Shown here: positions 8,431 through 15,896 of the stretch, in pieces | Numbering within the stretch: the stretch's first letter is position 1 | How the letters are laid out: the number at the start of each line of letters is the position of its first letter | Assembly: GCF_946482605.1 (NCBI RefSeq) | Contig: NZ_CAMLSE010000050.1 | Location: 1 to 40,893 of the forward strand | Source of the DNA: an uncultured Dyadobacter sp. | Lineage (GTDB): Bacteria; Bacteroidota; Bacteroidia; Cytophagales; Spirosomataceae | Length of the DNA: 40,893 bases | Direction of reading: 5' to 3' | Made by a program: the position numbers and the translations under genes | Notes under the pieces: generated by a model | Database searches by the model: none | Told to the model about the DNA's origin: nothing | Seen by the model: only the letters and a program-made list of their open reading frames with translations

Positions 8431-9465
8431 ATGCCTGAAAATAATTTCCCCAAGCTCCACAATGCCACATGGCCTGGTATTGTGGGAAAAGGTTCTGATT
8501 CGGAGCCAATTATTTCTTTTGATACATTACTGGAAAAAACCGCTGCCGCAGAGGTGGACGGCGTGAAATTCGACGGCGTCGATATCGGTCTTTTTGATGA
8601 GCATATTGGCGAGTATTTGAACAATGCCGACGGCGGCAAACGCCTGGCCGATAAGCTGACGGGTTATAACCTCGAAGCGGGTAGCCTCGTGGCGAACGTG
8701 TGGGCTGGCTCTGCAATGGGCACCCAGGATGCGCGCGATACATTTGTGGAGCAGGTGCGCAAGGCGTGCGAATTCGGGAAGCAGCTTCGTGACGCCGGTG
8801 TGCGCCAGGGTGGTGTGATCCGTATCGACTCGGCGGCATCGCCCGAAGCATGGTCGGCAGACCCGAAAGGCAATACCAAACAAATCGCGGAGACTTTCAG
8901 ACGCGCTGCGGACGTTGCCGCCGACTTCGGCGAAAGACTGGCAGCGGAAGGAGAAATCTGCTGGGGTGGTATGCATAGCTGGAAAGCGATGATCGATACA
9001 CTCGAAGCGACCGACCGCCCGAATGTAGGCTTCCAGGCCGATATGTCGCACACATTCCTGTACCTGCTGGGCTACAATGCGCCGGAAGACCGCATTCTGC
9101 CGGTAGATTTCCAATGGGATGACCGCGCGACACTGGATGAGGCTTTCAAAAAAATGACTGCCGCATTGCGTCCCTGGACTATTGATTTCCACGTAGCACA
9201 AAACGACGGCACCGTCCACGGAACTGGTTCGCATGACAAAACCGGCCGCCACTGCCTCGCCACTGATCCGAATGGTAAGCTCGACATCGCACACCATGCA
9301 GGTTTCTGGCTCCGCGACGATAAGGGCGAACTGACAAGGGCATTCCGCCACATATGCTGGGATGGCTGTATGTTCCCCAACGAGGTGATGTACAAGCAGC
9401 AAACCTGGAACGATATCCTCGCCGCACTCGTGAAGGTGCGTAACGCGCATGGGTGGCAGGCGTAG
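8431..9465 (+). CDS. Xylose-isomerase-like TIM-barrel sugar isomerase/epimerase
   Basis: A 344-residue cytoplasmic protein and the third TIM barrel of this superfamily in the cluster; it is longer than the other two. Likely metal ligands are E175 ([14 protein letters not shown]), D204 (FQADMSHT) and H254 ([11 protein letters not shown]). The [12 protein letters not shown] loop that follows replaces the short loop of simple epimerases. The last part ([16 protein letters not shown]) is distinctive and not one I can tie to a known enzyme. It sits between two heptad hairpins and directly before the dehydrogenase gene, so the two proteins probably act in sequence on the same keto-sugar. Confidence 0.82.
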   Translation: MPENNFPKLHNATWPGIVGKGSDSEPIISFDTLLEKTAAAEVDGVKFDGVDIGLFDEHIGEYLNNADGGKRLADKLTGYNLEAGSLVANVWAGSAMGTQDARDTFVEQVRKACEFGKQLRDAGVRQGGVIRIDSAASPEAWSADPKGNTKQIAETFRRAADVAADFGERLAAEGEICWGGMHSWKAMIDTLEATDRPNVGFQADMSHTFLYLLGYNAPEDRILPVDFQWDDRATLDEAFKKMTAALRPWTIDFHVAQNDGTVHGTGSHDKTGRHCLATDPNGKLDIAHHAGFWLRDDKGELTRAFRHICWDGCMFPNEVMYKQQTWNDILAALVKVRNAHGWQA

Positions 9466-9467
9466 GA

Positions 9468-9564
9468 ACTTCGGCTTTCGGCTGTCGGCCGTCAGCTTTT
9501 TTGAGCCGCCAAATTAACACCATTTAAATCCAAAGGCCGAAAGCCGACAGCCGACGGCCGAAGT
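9468..9564. repeat. Heptad-unit intergenic hairpin (CG type)
   Basis: The left arm (9468-9497) and right arm (9535-9564) are inverted copies made of GGCCGAA, AGCCGAC, AGCCGAC, GGCCGAA. They pair over about 30 nt with a handful of mismatches, again mostly at the unit's variable position. The array fills the gap between the TIM-barrel stop and the Gfo/Idh start. Confidence 0.85.
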
Positions 9565-9577
9565 AAATTCAAAACCA

Positions 9578-10738
9578 ATGTCAGAAAAAAAGCAAATTCG
9601 CGTTGCCCTGATCGGATCCGGTTTGATGGGCCGCACGCATACCAATGGTTATAAAAGAATCGGGGACTTTTTTCCTGAGCTTGAATACCGCCCCGTGCTG
9701 GCGGCGGTATGTTCCCGTAATGAGGAGAAAGTGAAAGCTTTCGCCGAGCAATGGGGCTACGAATCGTACGAAACCGACTGGCGGAAAATCATCGAGCGTG
9801 ACGATATCGACGCGGTGGACATTTGTACGCCCAACGATACCCACGCAGAGATCGCACTGGCCGCTGCCGCAAAAGGAAAGATGATCCTTTGCGAAAAGCC
9901 GCTCGCCCGTACGCTCGAGGAGGCCAAAACAATGGTGGAAGCCATTGAAGCTGCCGGTGTAAAAAACACGGTATGGTACAACTACCGCCGCGTTCCTGCT
10001 GTGACTTTGGCCAAACAGATCGTAGATTCCGGCAAGTTGGGCCGTATTTTCCATTACCGTGCAAACTTCCTGCAAGACTGGACGATCAGCCCGGATGTAC
10101 CGCAAGGGGGAACGGCGACGTGGCGTCTGGACGTCGATGCGGCGGGTTCCGGCGTGACAGGCGATTTGCTGGCGCATTGTATCGACACCGCAATGTGGAT
10201 CAACGGTGGTATCAAGGACGTGTCGGCAGTTGCGGAGACATTCATCAAAGAGCGCACGCATGCCGGCACAGGACAGGTTCAGAAAGTGGGTATCGACGAT
10301 GCTTGTATCTTCCATTGCCACTTTGACAATGGCTCACTGGGTCTTTTCGAATCGACGCGTTATGCACGTGGTCATAAAGCACTTTATACCTTTGAAATCA
10401 ATGGCGAGCATGCTTCGATCCGTTGGGATCTGCATGATCTGAACCGTTTGGAATATTTTGATCATAGCGACGATTCGATCGTGCGTGGATGGCGGTCGAT
10501 CCTCGTAACAGACGGCGATCAGCCTTATATGAAGCGCTGGTGGATCCCTGGTACCAGCATTGGTTACGAGCATTCATTTGTACACCAGGCGGCGGATTTC
10601 TTTGAAAGTCTGCAAACCGGTAAGCCCTGCTCACCGACATTCCGGGATGCTTACGAAACGCAGAAAGTGTGCGACGCAGTACTGGAATCGGCAGCTTCGA
10701 AAAGCTGGAAAGACACAGGCGTAAATTGGGAAGGTTAA
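9578..10738 (+). CDS. Gfo/Idh/MocA family NAD(P)-dependent sugar dehydrogenase
   Basis: A 386-residue cytoplasmic oxidoreductase. The Rossmann motif GSGLMG is at 13-18. The family's catalytic Lys lies in CEKP (E106 K107 P108), and the GDLLAHCID segment supplies D196 and H200, matching the usual Lys-Asp-His set. The C-terminal GFO_IDH domain runs to the end. Such enzymes oxidise sugars or glycosides, often at C3, or reduce keto-sugars. It directly precedes the importer genes, so it probably acts on the imported compound. It differs from the second, Tat-exported family member at 15989-17356, which puts one dehydrogenase in each compartment. Confidence 0.9.
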   Translation: MSEKKQIRVALIGSGLMGRTHTNGYKRIGDFFPELEYRPVLAAVCSRNEEKVKAFAEQWGYESYETDWRKIIERDDIDAVDICTPNDTHAEIALAAAAKGKMILCEKPLARTLEEAKTMVEAIEAAGVKNTVWYNYRRVPAVTLAKQIVDSGKLGRIFHYRANFLQDWTISPDVPQGGTATWRLDVDAAGSGVTGDLLAHCIDTAMWINGGIKDVSAVAETFIKERTHAGTGQVQKVGIDDACIFHCHFDNGSLGLFESTRYARGHKALYTFEINGEHASIRWDLHDLNRLEYFDHSDDSIVRGWRSILVTDGDQPYMKRWWIPGTSIGYEHSFVHQAADFFESLQTGKPCSPTFRDAYETQKVCDAVLESAASKSWKDTGVNWEG

Positions 10739-10759
10739 TCCCGTAACGCTTTCAATAGC

Positions 10760-10807
10760 AGAGGCTTTAACTTCGCTTCGGGTAACCGGGGCGGGGTTGA
10801 AGCCTCT
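10760..10807 (+). promoter_or_regulatory. Intercistronic stem-loop before the ABC ATPase gene
   Basis: Arms 10760-10771 and 10796-10807 (AGAGGCTTTAAC and GTTGAAGCCTCT) pair over 12 bp with one G-U pair. The loop is 24 nt and the stem ends 14 nt before the ATG at 10822. No T-run follows, so it is unlikely to be a terminator. It could affect translation or protect the downstream transcript. Confidence 0.45.
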
Positions 10808-10821
10808 CTTCAAATACCCCT

Positions 10822-12324
10822 ATGACAGAAACCATCCTCACAGTTCGGGACCTTTCCAAATCTTTTTCCGGTGTAAAAGCGCTGGACAAAGTCTGTTTTG
10901 ACCTGAAAAAGGGAGAGGTGCATGCATTAATGGGAGAGAATGGTGCCGGTAAATCGACTTTCATGAAAGTTCTGATCGGGCTGGTTACACCCGATTCGGG
11001 GGATGTGACACTGGAAGGAGAAAGCCTCGCAGGCTGCCATGTGAATGAAACGCTGAAAAGGGGTATCTCTATGATCCATCAGGAAATTCTGATTGTATCG
11101 GAACTTACTGTGGCACAGAATATCTTTCTCGGGCGGGAAAGGGAAGTTTCCGGGAAAAGCGGGATTCTTTCAGGCTGGCTGAATGATTCGGAAATCAACC
11201 GGCGTGCAGCGGCATTGCTCGATCGCATGAACGTTCACATCGCCCCGAATGCGAAAATGAAGGACCTCAGCGTGGCACAAATGCAGATGGTGGAGATCGC
11301 CAAGGCCATTTCCAATAACGCGAAGGTGATCATTATGGACGAGCCCACTTCGGCCATTTCAGATAAAGAGGTCGCTACGCTATTCAATATCATCCGCGAT
11401 CTTAAATCGCAGGGAGTCAGTATAATCTATATATCCCACAAAATGGACGAGATCTTCGAGATTTCGGACACGATCACGGTGCTTAGGGATGGCCAGTACA
11501 TCGGAACCAGAAGCGCCGTTGAGCTGGATCAGCATGCGTTGATCGCCATGATGGTGGGGCGGGAGATCGGACAAATGTTCCCGCAAGCGGTCAATGCACC
11601 TGGGGAAGAAGTGCTTGCTGTGAGCAACCTTGGAAAAGTTGGCAAATTTTCGAATATCACTTTTAAGGTGTACGCGGGCGAAATACTGGGACTGGCCGGC
11701 CTGATGGGCGCCGGACGTACAGAAATAGCCCGTGCCATTTTCGGGCTGGACGAATGGGATGAGGGGGAAATTTATGTTAAAAAACAAACCATGCGTATAA
11801 GATCCCCACGCGAGGCCATTGACCGGGGGATCGGCTATGTCAGTGAGGATCGTAAAGGGCTCGGGTTTATTCCCCGCATGTCGGTAAAAGACAATATCAC
11901 ACTATCCAGCATTGGCAACCATCGCAAAGGGCCTTTTATCAACACACAAAGCGAACAGACGGTAACGGGGCAAATGATCACTGATTTAAGGATCAAAACC
12001 GCAGGAACCGGACAAAAAGTAACCTATCTGAGCGGAGGCAACCAGCAGAAAGTCGTAATTGGCAGGGTGCTGCTGGCCTCGCCGGAAATCATTATTCTCG
12101 ACGAACCGACGCGGGGTGTCGATGTGGGAGCGAAATTTGAGATATATAAATTAATCCGCAGTCTTGCCGACAGCGGTATTGCCATTATCATGATATCATC
12201 CGAGCTTCCCGAAATCCTGGGTATGAGCGATCGCATTGTGGTCTTGTCCAAAGGCAGACAAACGGCATTGCTTTCGAAGGCGGAAGCGACACAGGAATTG
12301 ATTATGAAGTATGCGGTTGCTTAG
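10822..12324 (+). CDS. Sugar ABC transporter ATP-binding protein, RbsA/MglA type
   Basis: At 500 residues it has the length and tandem ATPase layout of RbsA-type proteins. Domain 1 has Walker A GENGAGKST (38-46), a signature region around DLSVAQMQMVEIAKA and Walker B with VIIMDEPTSA. Domain 2 has the degenerate P-loop LMGAGRTE typical of the family, an intact LSGGNQQK signature and IIILDEPTRGVDVG. It energises import by the permease and binding protein encoded next. Gene order ATPase-permease-binding protein is the classic ribose-type order, but the substrate cannot be read from sequence; the cluster suggests a sugar, glycoside or cyclitol. Confidence 0.93.
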   Translation: MTETILTVRDLSKSFSGVKALDKVCFDLKKGEVHALMGENGAGKSTFMKVLIGLVTPDSGDVTLEGESLAGCHVNETLKRGISMIHQEILIVSELTVAQNIFLGREREVSGKSGILSGWLNDSEINRRAAALLDRMNVHIAPNAKMKDLSVAQMQMVEIAKAISNNAKVIIMDEPTSAISDKEVATLFNIIRDLKSQGVSIIYISHKMDEIFEISDTITVLRDGQYIGTRSAVELDQHALIAMMVGREIGQMFPQAVNAPGEEVLAVSNLGKVGKFSNITFKVYAGEILGLAGLMGAGRTEIARAIFGLDEWDEGEIYVKKQTMRIRSPREAIDRGIGYVSEDRKGLGFIPRMSVKDNITLSSIGNHRKGPFINTQSEQTVTGQMITDLRIKTAGTGQKVTYLSGGNQQKVVIGRVLLASPEIIILDEPTRGVDVGAKFEIYKLIRSLADSGIAIIMISSELPEILGMSDRIVVLSKGRQTALLSKAEATQELIMKYAVA

Positions 12325-12500
12325 AGCTTTCGGCAGTCGGCTTTCGGCAATCGGCTATCGAGTTGTAGACTTTAACTATACACGCCAGGCAAAAGGTTAA
12401 ACATTATTAATAAGCCGATAGCCGAAAGCCGACAGCCAAATTGTGCAAGGTTAAACATTATCAAAAAGCCGAAAGCCGACGGCCGACAGCCGAAGCCCAC
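12325..12500. repeat. Heptad-unit array (CG type) with a duplicated 54-nt unit
   Basis: The left arm 12325-12360 is inverted relative to two right arms at 12411-12437 and 12465-12498 (AGCCGAT, AGCCGAA, AGCCGAC units). The right side is a tandem duplication: AAGGTTAAACATTAT recurs at 12393-12407 and 12447-12461, a period of 54 nt. The array fills the gap between ATPase and permease genes. Confidence 0.85.
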
Positions 12501-12502
12501 AT

Positions 12503-13435
12503 ATGAACAAACTCTCCAAATTAGGCCAGTACGGCATTTTTCTCGCCTTCGCACTGATATGCGTGGTGCTGGCATTGACTACGCCCAGGTTTTTCACGGT
12601 TTCCAACCTCCTGATCATCGGTAACCAGGTTTCCATCAATGCATTGCTGGCATTCGGGGTGACGTTTGTGATTATCACTGGCGGAATTGATCTTTCGCTG
12701 GGTTCGATGGTGGCCGTTACAGGTGTAGTAGCCGCGACATTTGCACACCCCGATACTTTTCCATTGGTTGTACCCATACTGGCCGGCTTGGCAGCCGGAT
12801 CGGCAATGGGGGCATTTAATGGACTGGTAATTACCAAAAGCAAAGTTCCGCCATTCATTGTAACGCTCGGGACAATGACCATCGGCCGGGGGCTTGCATT
12901 GATTTTAAGCAAAGGCCGGCCGGTTTCAAATCTTTCGGACGAGTTCAACTTCATCGGCGGCGGGAACCTGGCGGGTATTCCCTTCCCGATCATCATTCTG
13001 ATTATCGCGTTCGCTGTCTGCTCTATTATTTTGAACAAAACCATTCTGGGGCGCTACATGTACGCGGTTGGGGGGAACGAGCCTGCTGCGCGGGCGTCGG
13101 GGATACGGGTGAGTCGTGTCAAAATGTGGGTATATACCATTTGCGGGATACTTTCTGCATTGGGAGGGATTTTGTTGACATCCCGCATTACAACGGGGCA
13201 GCCCAATGCCGGGGCCGGTTTTGAACTGGACGCGATTGCGGCGGCCATCATCGGCGGCACCAGTACATCGGGAGGTACGGGCACCATGACCGGCACGTTG
13301 ATCGGCGCGTTGCTGATCGGGGTGATCAGCAATAGTCTGGATTTGCTGAATGTGACTTCCTATTATCAGCAGGTCGTCATGGGGATCATCATTATTGGGG
13401 CCGTGGTACTGGATGGCGTAGGGAAGAAGGATTGA
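12503..13435 (+). CDS. Sugar ABC transporter permease, RbsC type
   Basis: A 310-residue inner-membrane protein that is hydrophobic throughout, with some 8-10 predicted membrane segments. It carries the family's ITGGIDLSLGSM segment near residue 56. The cytoplasmic coupling loop is GNEPAARASGIRVSRVK, followed by the GGTSTSGGTGTMTGTLIGA stretch typical of BPD_transp_2 permeases. It forms the channel of the importer with the ATPase upstream and the lipoprotein downstream. The ATG lies only a few bases after the heptad array. Confidence 0.92.
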   Translation: MNKLSKLGQYGIFLAFALICVVLALTTPRFFTVSNLLIIGNQVSINALLAFGVTFVIITGGIDLSLGSMVAVTGVVAATFAHPDTFPLVVPILAGLAAGSAMGAFNGLVITKSKVPPFIVTLGTMTIGRGLALILSKGRPVSNLSDEFNFIGGGNLAGIPFPIIILIIAFAVCSIILNKTILGRYMYAVGGNEPAARASGIRVSRVKMWVYTICGILSALGGILLTSRITTGQPNAGAGFELDAIAAAIIGGTSTSGGTGTMTGTLIGALLIGVISNSLDLLNVTSYYQQVVMGIIIIGAVVLDGVGKKD

Positions 13436-13506
13436 TGTAGGGAGGAAAGGGAGGAGGGAGAATGGAGGAAGGGCTGAAAGATTTTAAATGCTAAATTGAT
13501 ACGACC

Positions 13507-13529
13507 GCTGTCGGCCGACCGCCGATAGC
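13507..13529. repeat. Short heptad-type hairpin (CG type)
   Basis: GCTGTCGGC and GCCGATAGC pair over 9 bp (one G-U) around a 5-nt loop, 17 nt before the binding-protein ATG. It is the smallest member of the heptad hairpin group. A purine-rich GGGAGGA tract precedes it at 13440-13475. Confidence 0.65.
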
Positions 13530-13546
13530 CTAATCACATCGTTTTT

Positions 13547-14488
13547 ATGAACCGGAATTTGCTTTTTGCTACAATCATTGCCTCGGCCCTCTTAACGGGC
13601 TGTAATCAATCTTCCAATAAAGAATCAGGCTCGGAAACTGGGGATAAGCTGGTGATCGGTGCTACGATGCTGAGTATGCAAAACGAGTTTATCGTGAATG
13701 TAAGCGACGCGATGGAAGCGAAGGCAAAGGAAATGGGTGCGGAGCTGATCACAGTAGATGCAGAGCGCTCGGCACTGAGACAGGTGGAGCAGGTGGAAAG
13801 TTTTATCGGCCAGGGCGTCGACGCGATCATTATGAACCCTTGCGAGGTGGAGGCAAGCTCACCGGCGATCAAGCTGGCGATGGACGCGAAGATTCCGATT
13901 ATTAATGTCAACTCAGAAACTTCTGCAAAGCCGACGGCATTTGTGGGCTCCGACGATACCGAATCGGCGCGAATTGCGATGAAGTTCATTGCAGAAAAAT
14001 TAGGCGGTAAAGGTAATGTGCTGATGATGCACGGTTTTATGGGCCAGGCCGCGCAGATCAGGCGTGATAACGGCGCAAAGGAAATCCTGAAAGCCAATCC
14101 GGGGCTGAAACTGCTCGCCGAACAAACCGGAGAATGGGATCGCGCCAAAGGAATGTCCCTCACTGAAAACTGGATCCAGTCCTACGGAGACAAGATCAAC
14201 GCTATTTTCGCACAAAATGACGAAATGGGCATGGGCGCTGTGAAAGCACTGGAAGCTGCCGGTTTGAAAGGTAAGGTGCTTGTGGTAAGTGTGGACGCAA
14301 TTCCTGACGCATTACAAGCGGTGAAGAAAGGGACGCTGGACGCCACTGTTTTTCAGAATGCTAAGGAACAAGGCGGCAAAGCGATCGAAACGGCCGTGAA
14401 GGCGGCTAAGAAGGCGGCGTTTGAGAAGGAGGTGCTGATTCCGTTTCAGCTGGTAACGAAGGAGAATGTGGGGGAGTTTTTGAAGTAA
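13547..14488 (+). CDS. Sugar ABC transporter substrate-binding lipoprotein, RbsB type
   Basis: The 313-residue protein has a lipoprotein signal peptide with lipobox LLTGC (Cys19), then a Ser/Asn/Glu-rich linker and a periplasmic-binding-protein fold (Peripla_BP_4). Family signatures include IGATMLSMQNEFIVNV, QGVDAIIMNPCEV, IPIINVNSETS, IFAQNDEMGMGAVKAL and the C-terminal IPFQLVTKENV. It delivers the substrate to the permease encoded upstream. The last 62 bases recur, slightly altered, 745 bp further on, across a toxin-antitoxin-like pair, so the 3' end of this gene looks like an insertion or recombination site. Confidence 0.93.
   Translation: MNRNLLFATIIASALLTGCNQSSNKESGSETGDKLVIGATMLSMQNEFIVNVSDAMEAKAKEMGAELITVDAERSALRQVEQVESFIGQGVDAIIMNPCEVEASSPAIKLAMDAKIPIINVNSETSAKPTAFVGSDDTESARIAMKFIAEKLGGKGNVLMMHGFMGQAAQIRRDNGAKEILKANPGLKLLAEQTGEWDRAKGMSLTENWIQSYGDKINAIFAQNDEMGMGAVKALEAAGLKGKVLVVSVDAIPDALQAVKKGTLDATVFQNAKEQGGKAIETAVKAAKKAAFEKEVLIPFQLVTKENVGEFLK
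14427..14488 (+). repeat. Direct repeat copy 1 (3' end of binding-protein gene)
   Basis: This segment, ending at the TAA of the binding-protein gene, matches 15172-15233 at 57 of 62 positions. From 14440 onwards 48 of 49 bases match; four of the five differences cluster in 14432-14439. Similarity stops at the stop codon. Confidence 0.85.
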
Positions 14489-14501
14489 GGAGTATTAATG
14501 T

Positions 14502-14870
14502 ATGAAATCACACACTTTTGATGACAATGGCTACTTGGTTCCAAACGAAGTAGCAGACTTAGACTGGAACGCGTTTGAAGAGCTTTTCATTTTCAACCGT
14601 CAGAGGGCGGAGTTACTGGTTCAGTTGAGAGAATTTATATCCCGGGTATCGGGCTGGCAAGTGCCAGGGCTTCAAGTTTGGGTGGACGGGTCTTTCACAA
14701 CACTTAAACCGCATCCAAACGACATTGATTTGATATGCTTTGTGGACAACGGGTTTTACGAATTGAATCTGCCCCATTTACATTCCGTTAAGCACGACTT
14801 TCCGAAACTGGATATTTACTTACTTTATCAAAAGCTATCCAGTATCGCATCCCAAGTACTTTTTGACTAA
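14502..14870 (+). CDS. DUF6932-like nucleotidyltransferase-fold protein (C-terminus frameshifted)
   Basis: The 122-residue ORF begins with FDDNGYLVPNEVADLDW, has a helical FNRQRAELLVQLREF segment, then the nucleotidyltransferase motif VDGSFTTLKPHPNDIDL (GS followed by DxD). This order matches DUF6932 proteins. It stops early: the next frame continues with family-like sequence to a stop at 14953-14955, which overlaps the next start codon. Removing one T from the five-T run at 14860-14864 would join both parts into about 150 residues. It starts 13 nt after the binding-protein stop behind an AGGAG box, so it may be read from that operon. It may be the nucleotidyltransferase half of a two-gene toxin-antitoxin-like pair. 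Whether the frameshift is real or a sequencing error is open. Confidence 0.65.
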   Translation: MKSHTFDDNGYLVPNEVADLDWNAFEELFIFNRQRAELLVQLREFISRVSGWQVPGLQVWVDGSFTTLKPHPNDIDLICFVDNGFYELNLPHLHSVKHDFPKLDIYLLYQKLSSIASQVLFD

Positions 14871-14955
14871 CTTTGATACGCTTGATTGGTTGTATTTTCT
14901 GACCAGGGACCGTCAAAACAAAAGAAAGGGCATTGTTAACTTGCTATTGTCATGA
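14857..14955 (+). pseudogene. Out-of-frame C-terminal tail of the DUF6932-like gene
   Basis: Read one base on from the main ORF, this stretch encodes TNFDTLDWLYFLTRDRQNKR followed by KGIVNLLLS and a stop. It is a sensible C-terminus with no start codon of its own. Its TGA (14953-14955) overlaps the ATG of the following gene as ATGA, the arrangement expected if the full-length gene ended here. Confidence 0.6.
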
Positions 14956-15158
14956 GACCGTTTGACCAGCTTCAAACCGAAATACAGGAAACACTCGAAA
15001 AAATTATTCGGGTGAACGCATCCATTGCAAGGCATGAAACTCAAGAGCAACCTGATGGACTAGCCATCGCGCAATTTGAAGAAATTAAATTCCAGTTCAC
15101 ACAGCATTTGTTAACGCTGTTGGAGCAGATGGATATTAAATTGAAGGTTGCTGCGTAA
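14952..15158 (+). CDS. Small helical protein paired with DUF6932-like gene
   Basis: A 68-residue protein, predicted almost wholly alpha-helical, with charged and heptad-like spacing (FDQLQTEIQETLEKIIRV, then FEEIKFQFTQHLLTLLEQMD). There is no signal peptide or membrane segment. Its ATG overlaps the stop of the frame-corrected upstream gene by 4 nt, indicating translational coupling and a partner role. I do not recognise the family. Size, charge and coupling fit a partner, toxin or antitoxin, to a nucleotidyltransferase, but no activity can be assigned from sequence. Confidence 0.6.
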   Translation: MRPFDQLQTEIQETLEKIIRVNASIARHETQEQPDGLAIAQFEEIKFQFTQHLLTLLEQMDIKLKVAA

Positions 15159-15171
15159 GTTCCTTTAAGTG

Positions 15172-15233
15172 AGGAGATACTTACTCCGTTTCAGCTGGTA
15201 ACGAAGGAGAATGTGGGGGCGTTTTTGAAGTAA
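15172..15233 (+). repeat. Direct repeat copy 2 (orphan binding-protein 3' end)
   Basis: In frame it reads EEILTPFQLVTKENVGAFLK then TAA, the C-terminus of an RbsB-type protein without the rest of the gene. It matches 14427-14488 at 57 of 62 bases. It may be a target-site or attachment-site copy left by insertion of the DUF6932 pair, or the tail of a lost second binding-protein gene. Confidence 0.75.
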
Positions 15234-15236
15234 CTC

Positions 15237-15386
15237 TCAGGATTTTTTGTTCAAAATTTTATCCAGCGAACCGCTAGCTATCAGCCTTCGGCCACTTTCC
15301 ATTTTTTCCTGAATGATGGCCTGCACCTTGGGATTTGCCATAACCTCGGCTTTCCTTTTTTCAAAATCCATTTGGGTCTTCTTCAT
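15237..15386 (-). CDS. Small 49-residue partner of the DUF6934-like protein
   Basis: This ORF begins MKKTQMDFEKRKAEVM and ends SLDKILNKKS; it is highly charged and helical, without a membrane segment. Its ATG (15386-15384) overlaps the stop codon of the upstream DUF6934-like gene (15385-15383) as ATGA, so the two are translationally coupled. The stop lies four bases past the orphan binding-protein tail, exactly at the edge of the accessory patch. I do not recognise a family; an antitoxin or small chaperone role is a guess from layout only. Confidence 0.6.
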   Translation of the reverse strand: MKKTQMDFEKRKAEVMANPKVQAIIQEKMESGRRLIASGSLDKILNKKS

Positions 15387-15847
15387 ATCTGTACGGGTTT
15401 TAAAATAAATGCATCGTAAGCCATTCCAATTCTGAACGATTCAGGTTGCTCGTTCCGTATTCCATAAATTTCGAAATATTCTTTGATTTCTGGAAGTTGT
15501 CGTGCAATTACGATACGGTAAAGCCTCGTTTTGGCCGCCGAGTTTCCTTTGAAGTATACCGAGCAATTTGGATGGGATTCGATGAATTCGAAAATGCATC
15601 GAATTGTGGTGGCCATCACCTTACTGAGGTCGAAATTGTGGCTTTTTACGTCATCACTCCATTGGCCGTCGAGCAGAATATCCAGCAAAGCAAGGTTGTA
15701 AATGAGCTCATTGTCCTCAAAGGGAGTGAACATGACTATCTTCCGGATCGTCTTCTTCCGACTTACGCTTTCAAATGTGAAATAAACCTGGCTATCGTCT
15801 GACTGAAAAGTATAAAATTCTGACTGCATACAAACATGCTTTAACAA
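15383..15847 (-). CDS. DUF6934-like protein
   Basis: At most 154 residues; the second Met (MQSEFYTF, start at 15829) is an equally good start. Features match DUF6934 proteins of Bacteroidota: FTFESVSRKKTIRKIVMFTP, then YNLALLDIL, DVKSHNFDLSKVMATTI, the ESHPNCSVYFKGNSAAKTRLY core, and the tail SFRIGMAYDAFIL. No catalytic motif is known to me. A TACATTTG promoter element lies about 40 bp upstream. With the coupled 49-residue gene downstream it forms a two-gene unit pointing towards the DUF6932 pair, so the two modules are convergent. The family has no assigned function; a toxin-antitoxin or defence role is inference. Confidence 0.7.
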   Translation of the reverse strand: MLKHVCMQSEFYTFQSDDSQVYFTFESVSRKKTIRKIVMFTPFEDNELIYNLALLDILLDGQWSDDVKSHNFDLSKVMATTIRCIFEFIESHPNCSVYFKGNSAAKTRLYRIVIARQLPEIKEYFEIYGIRNEQPESFRIGMAYDAFILKPVQI

Positions 15848-15888
15848 GTGCCATATCGATGCAGGAAGTTGAGTGATTGTATGTGTAG

Positions 15889-15896
15889 CAAATGTA
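15889..15896 (-). promoter_or_regulatory. -7 box of DUF6934 module promoter
   Basis: On the minus strand the sequence is TACATTTG, an exact fit to the Bacteroidota -7 consensus TAnnTTTG, 41 nt before the start codon at 15847. I see no good -33 TTG at standard spacing, so the call is moderate. Confidence 0.5.

Noticed and set aside
8527..9450. Long minus-strand open frame (307 codons) opposite the third TIM-barrel gene
   Set aside because: The + strand encodes a clear enzyme with ordered motifs; the antisense product is rich in Arg, His and Cys, has no domain pattern, and reflects codon bias of the real gene.
13440..13475. Purine-rich GGGAGGA tract before the binding-protein gene
   Set aside because: It is short and irregular; it might bind ribosomes or be a decayed repeat, but nothing distinguishes it from chance.
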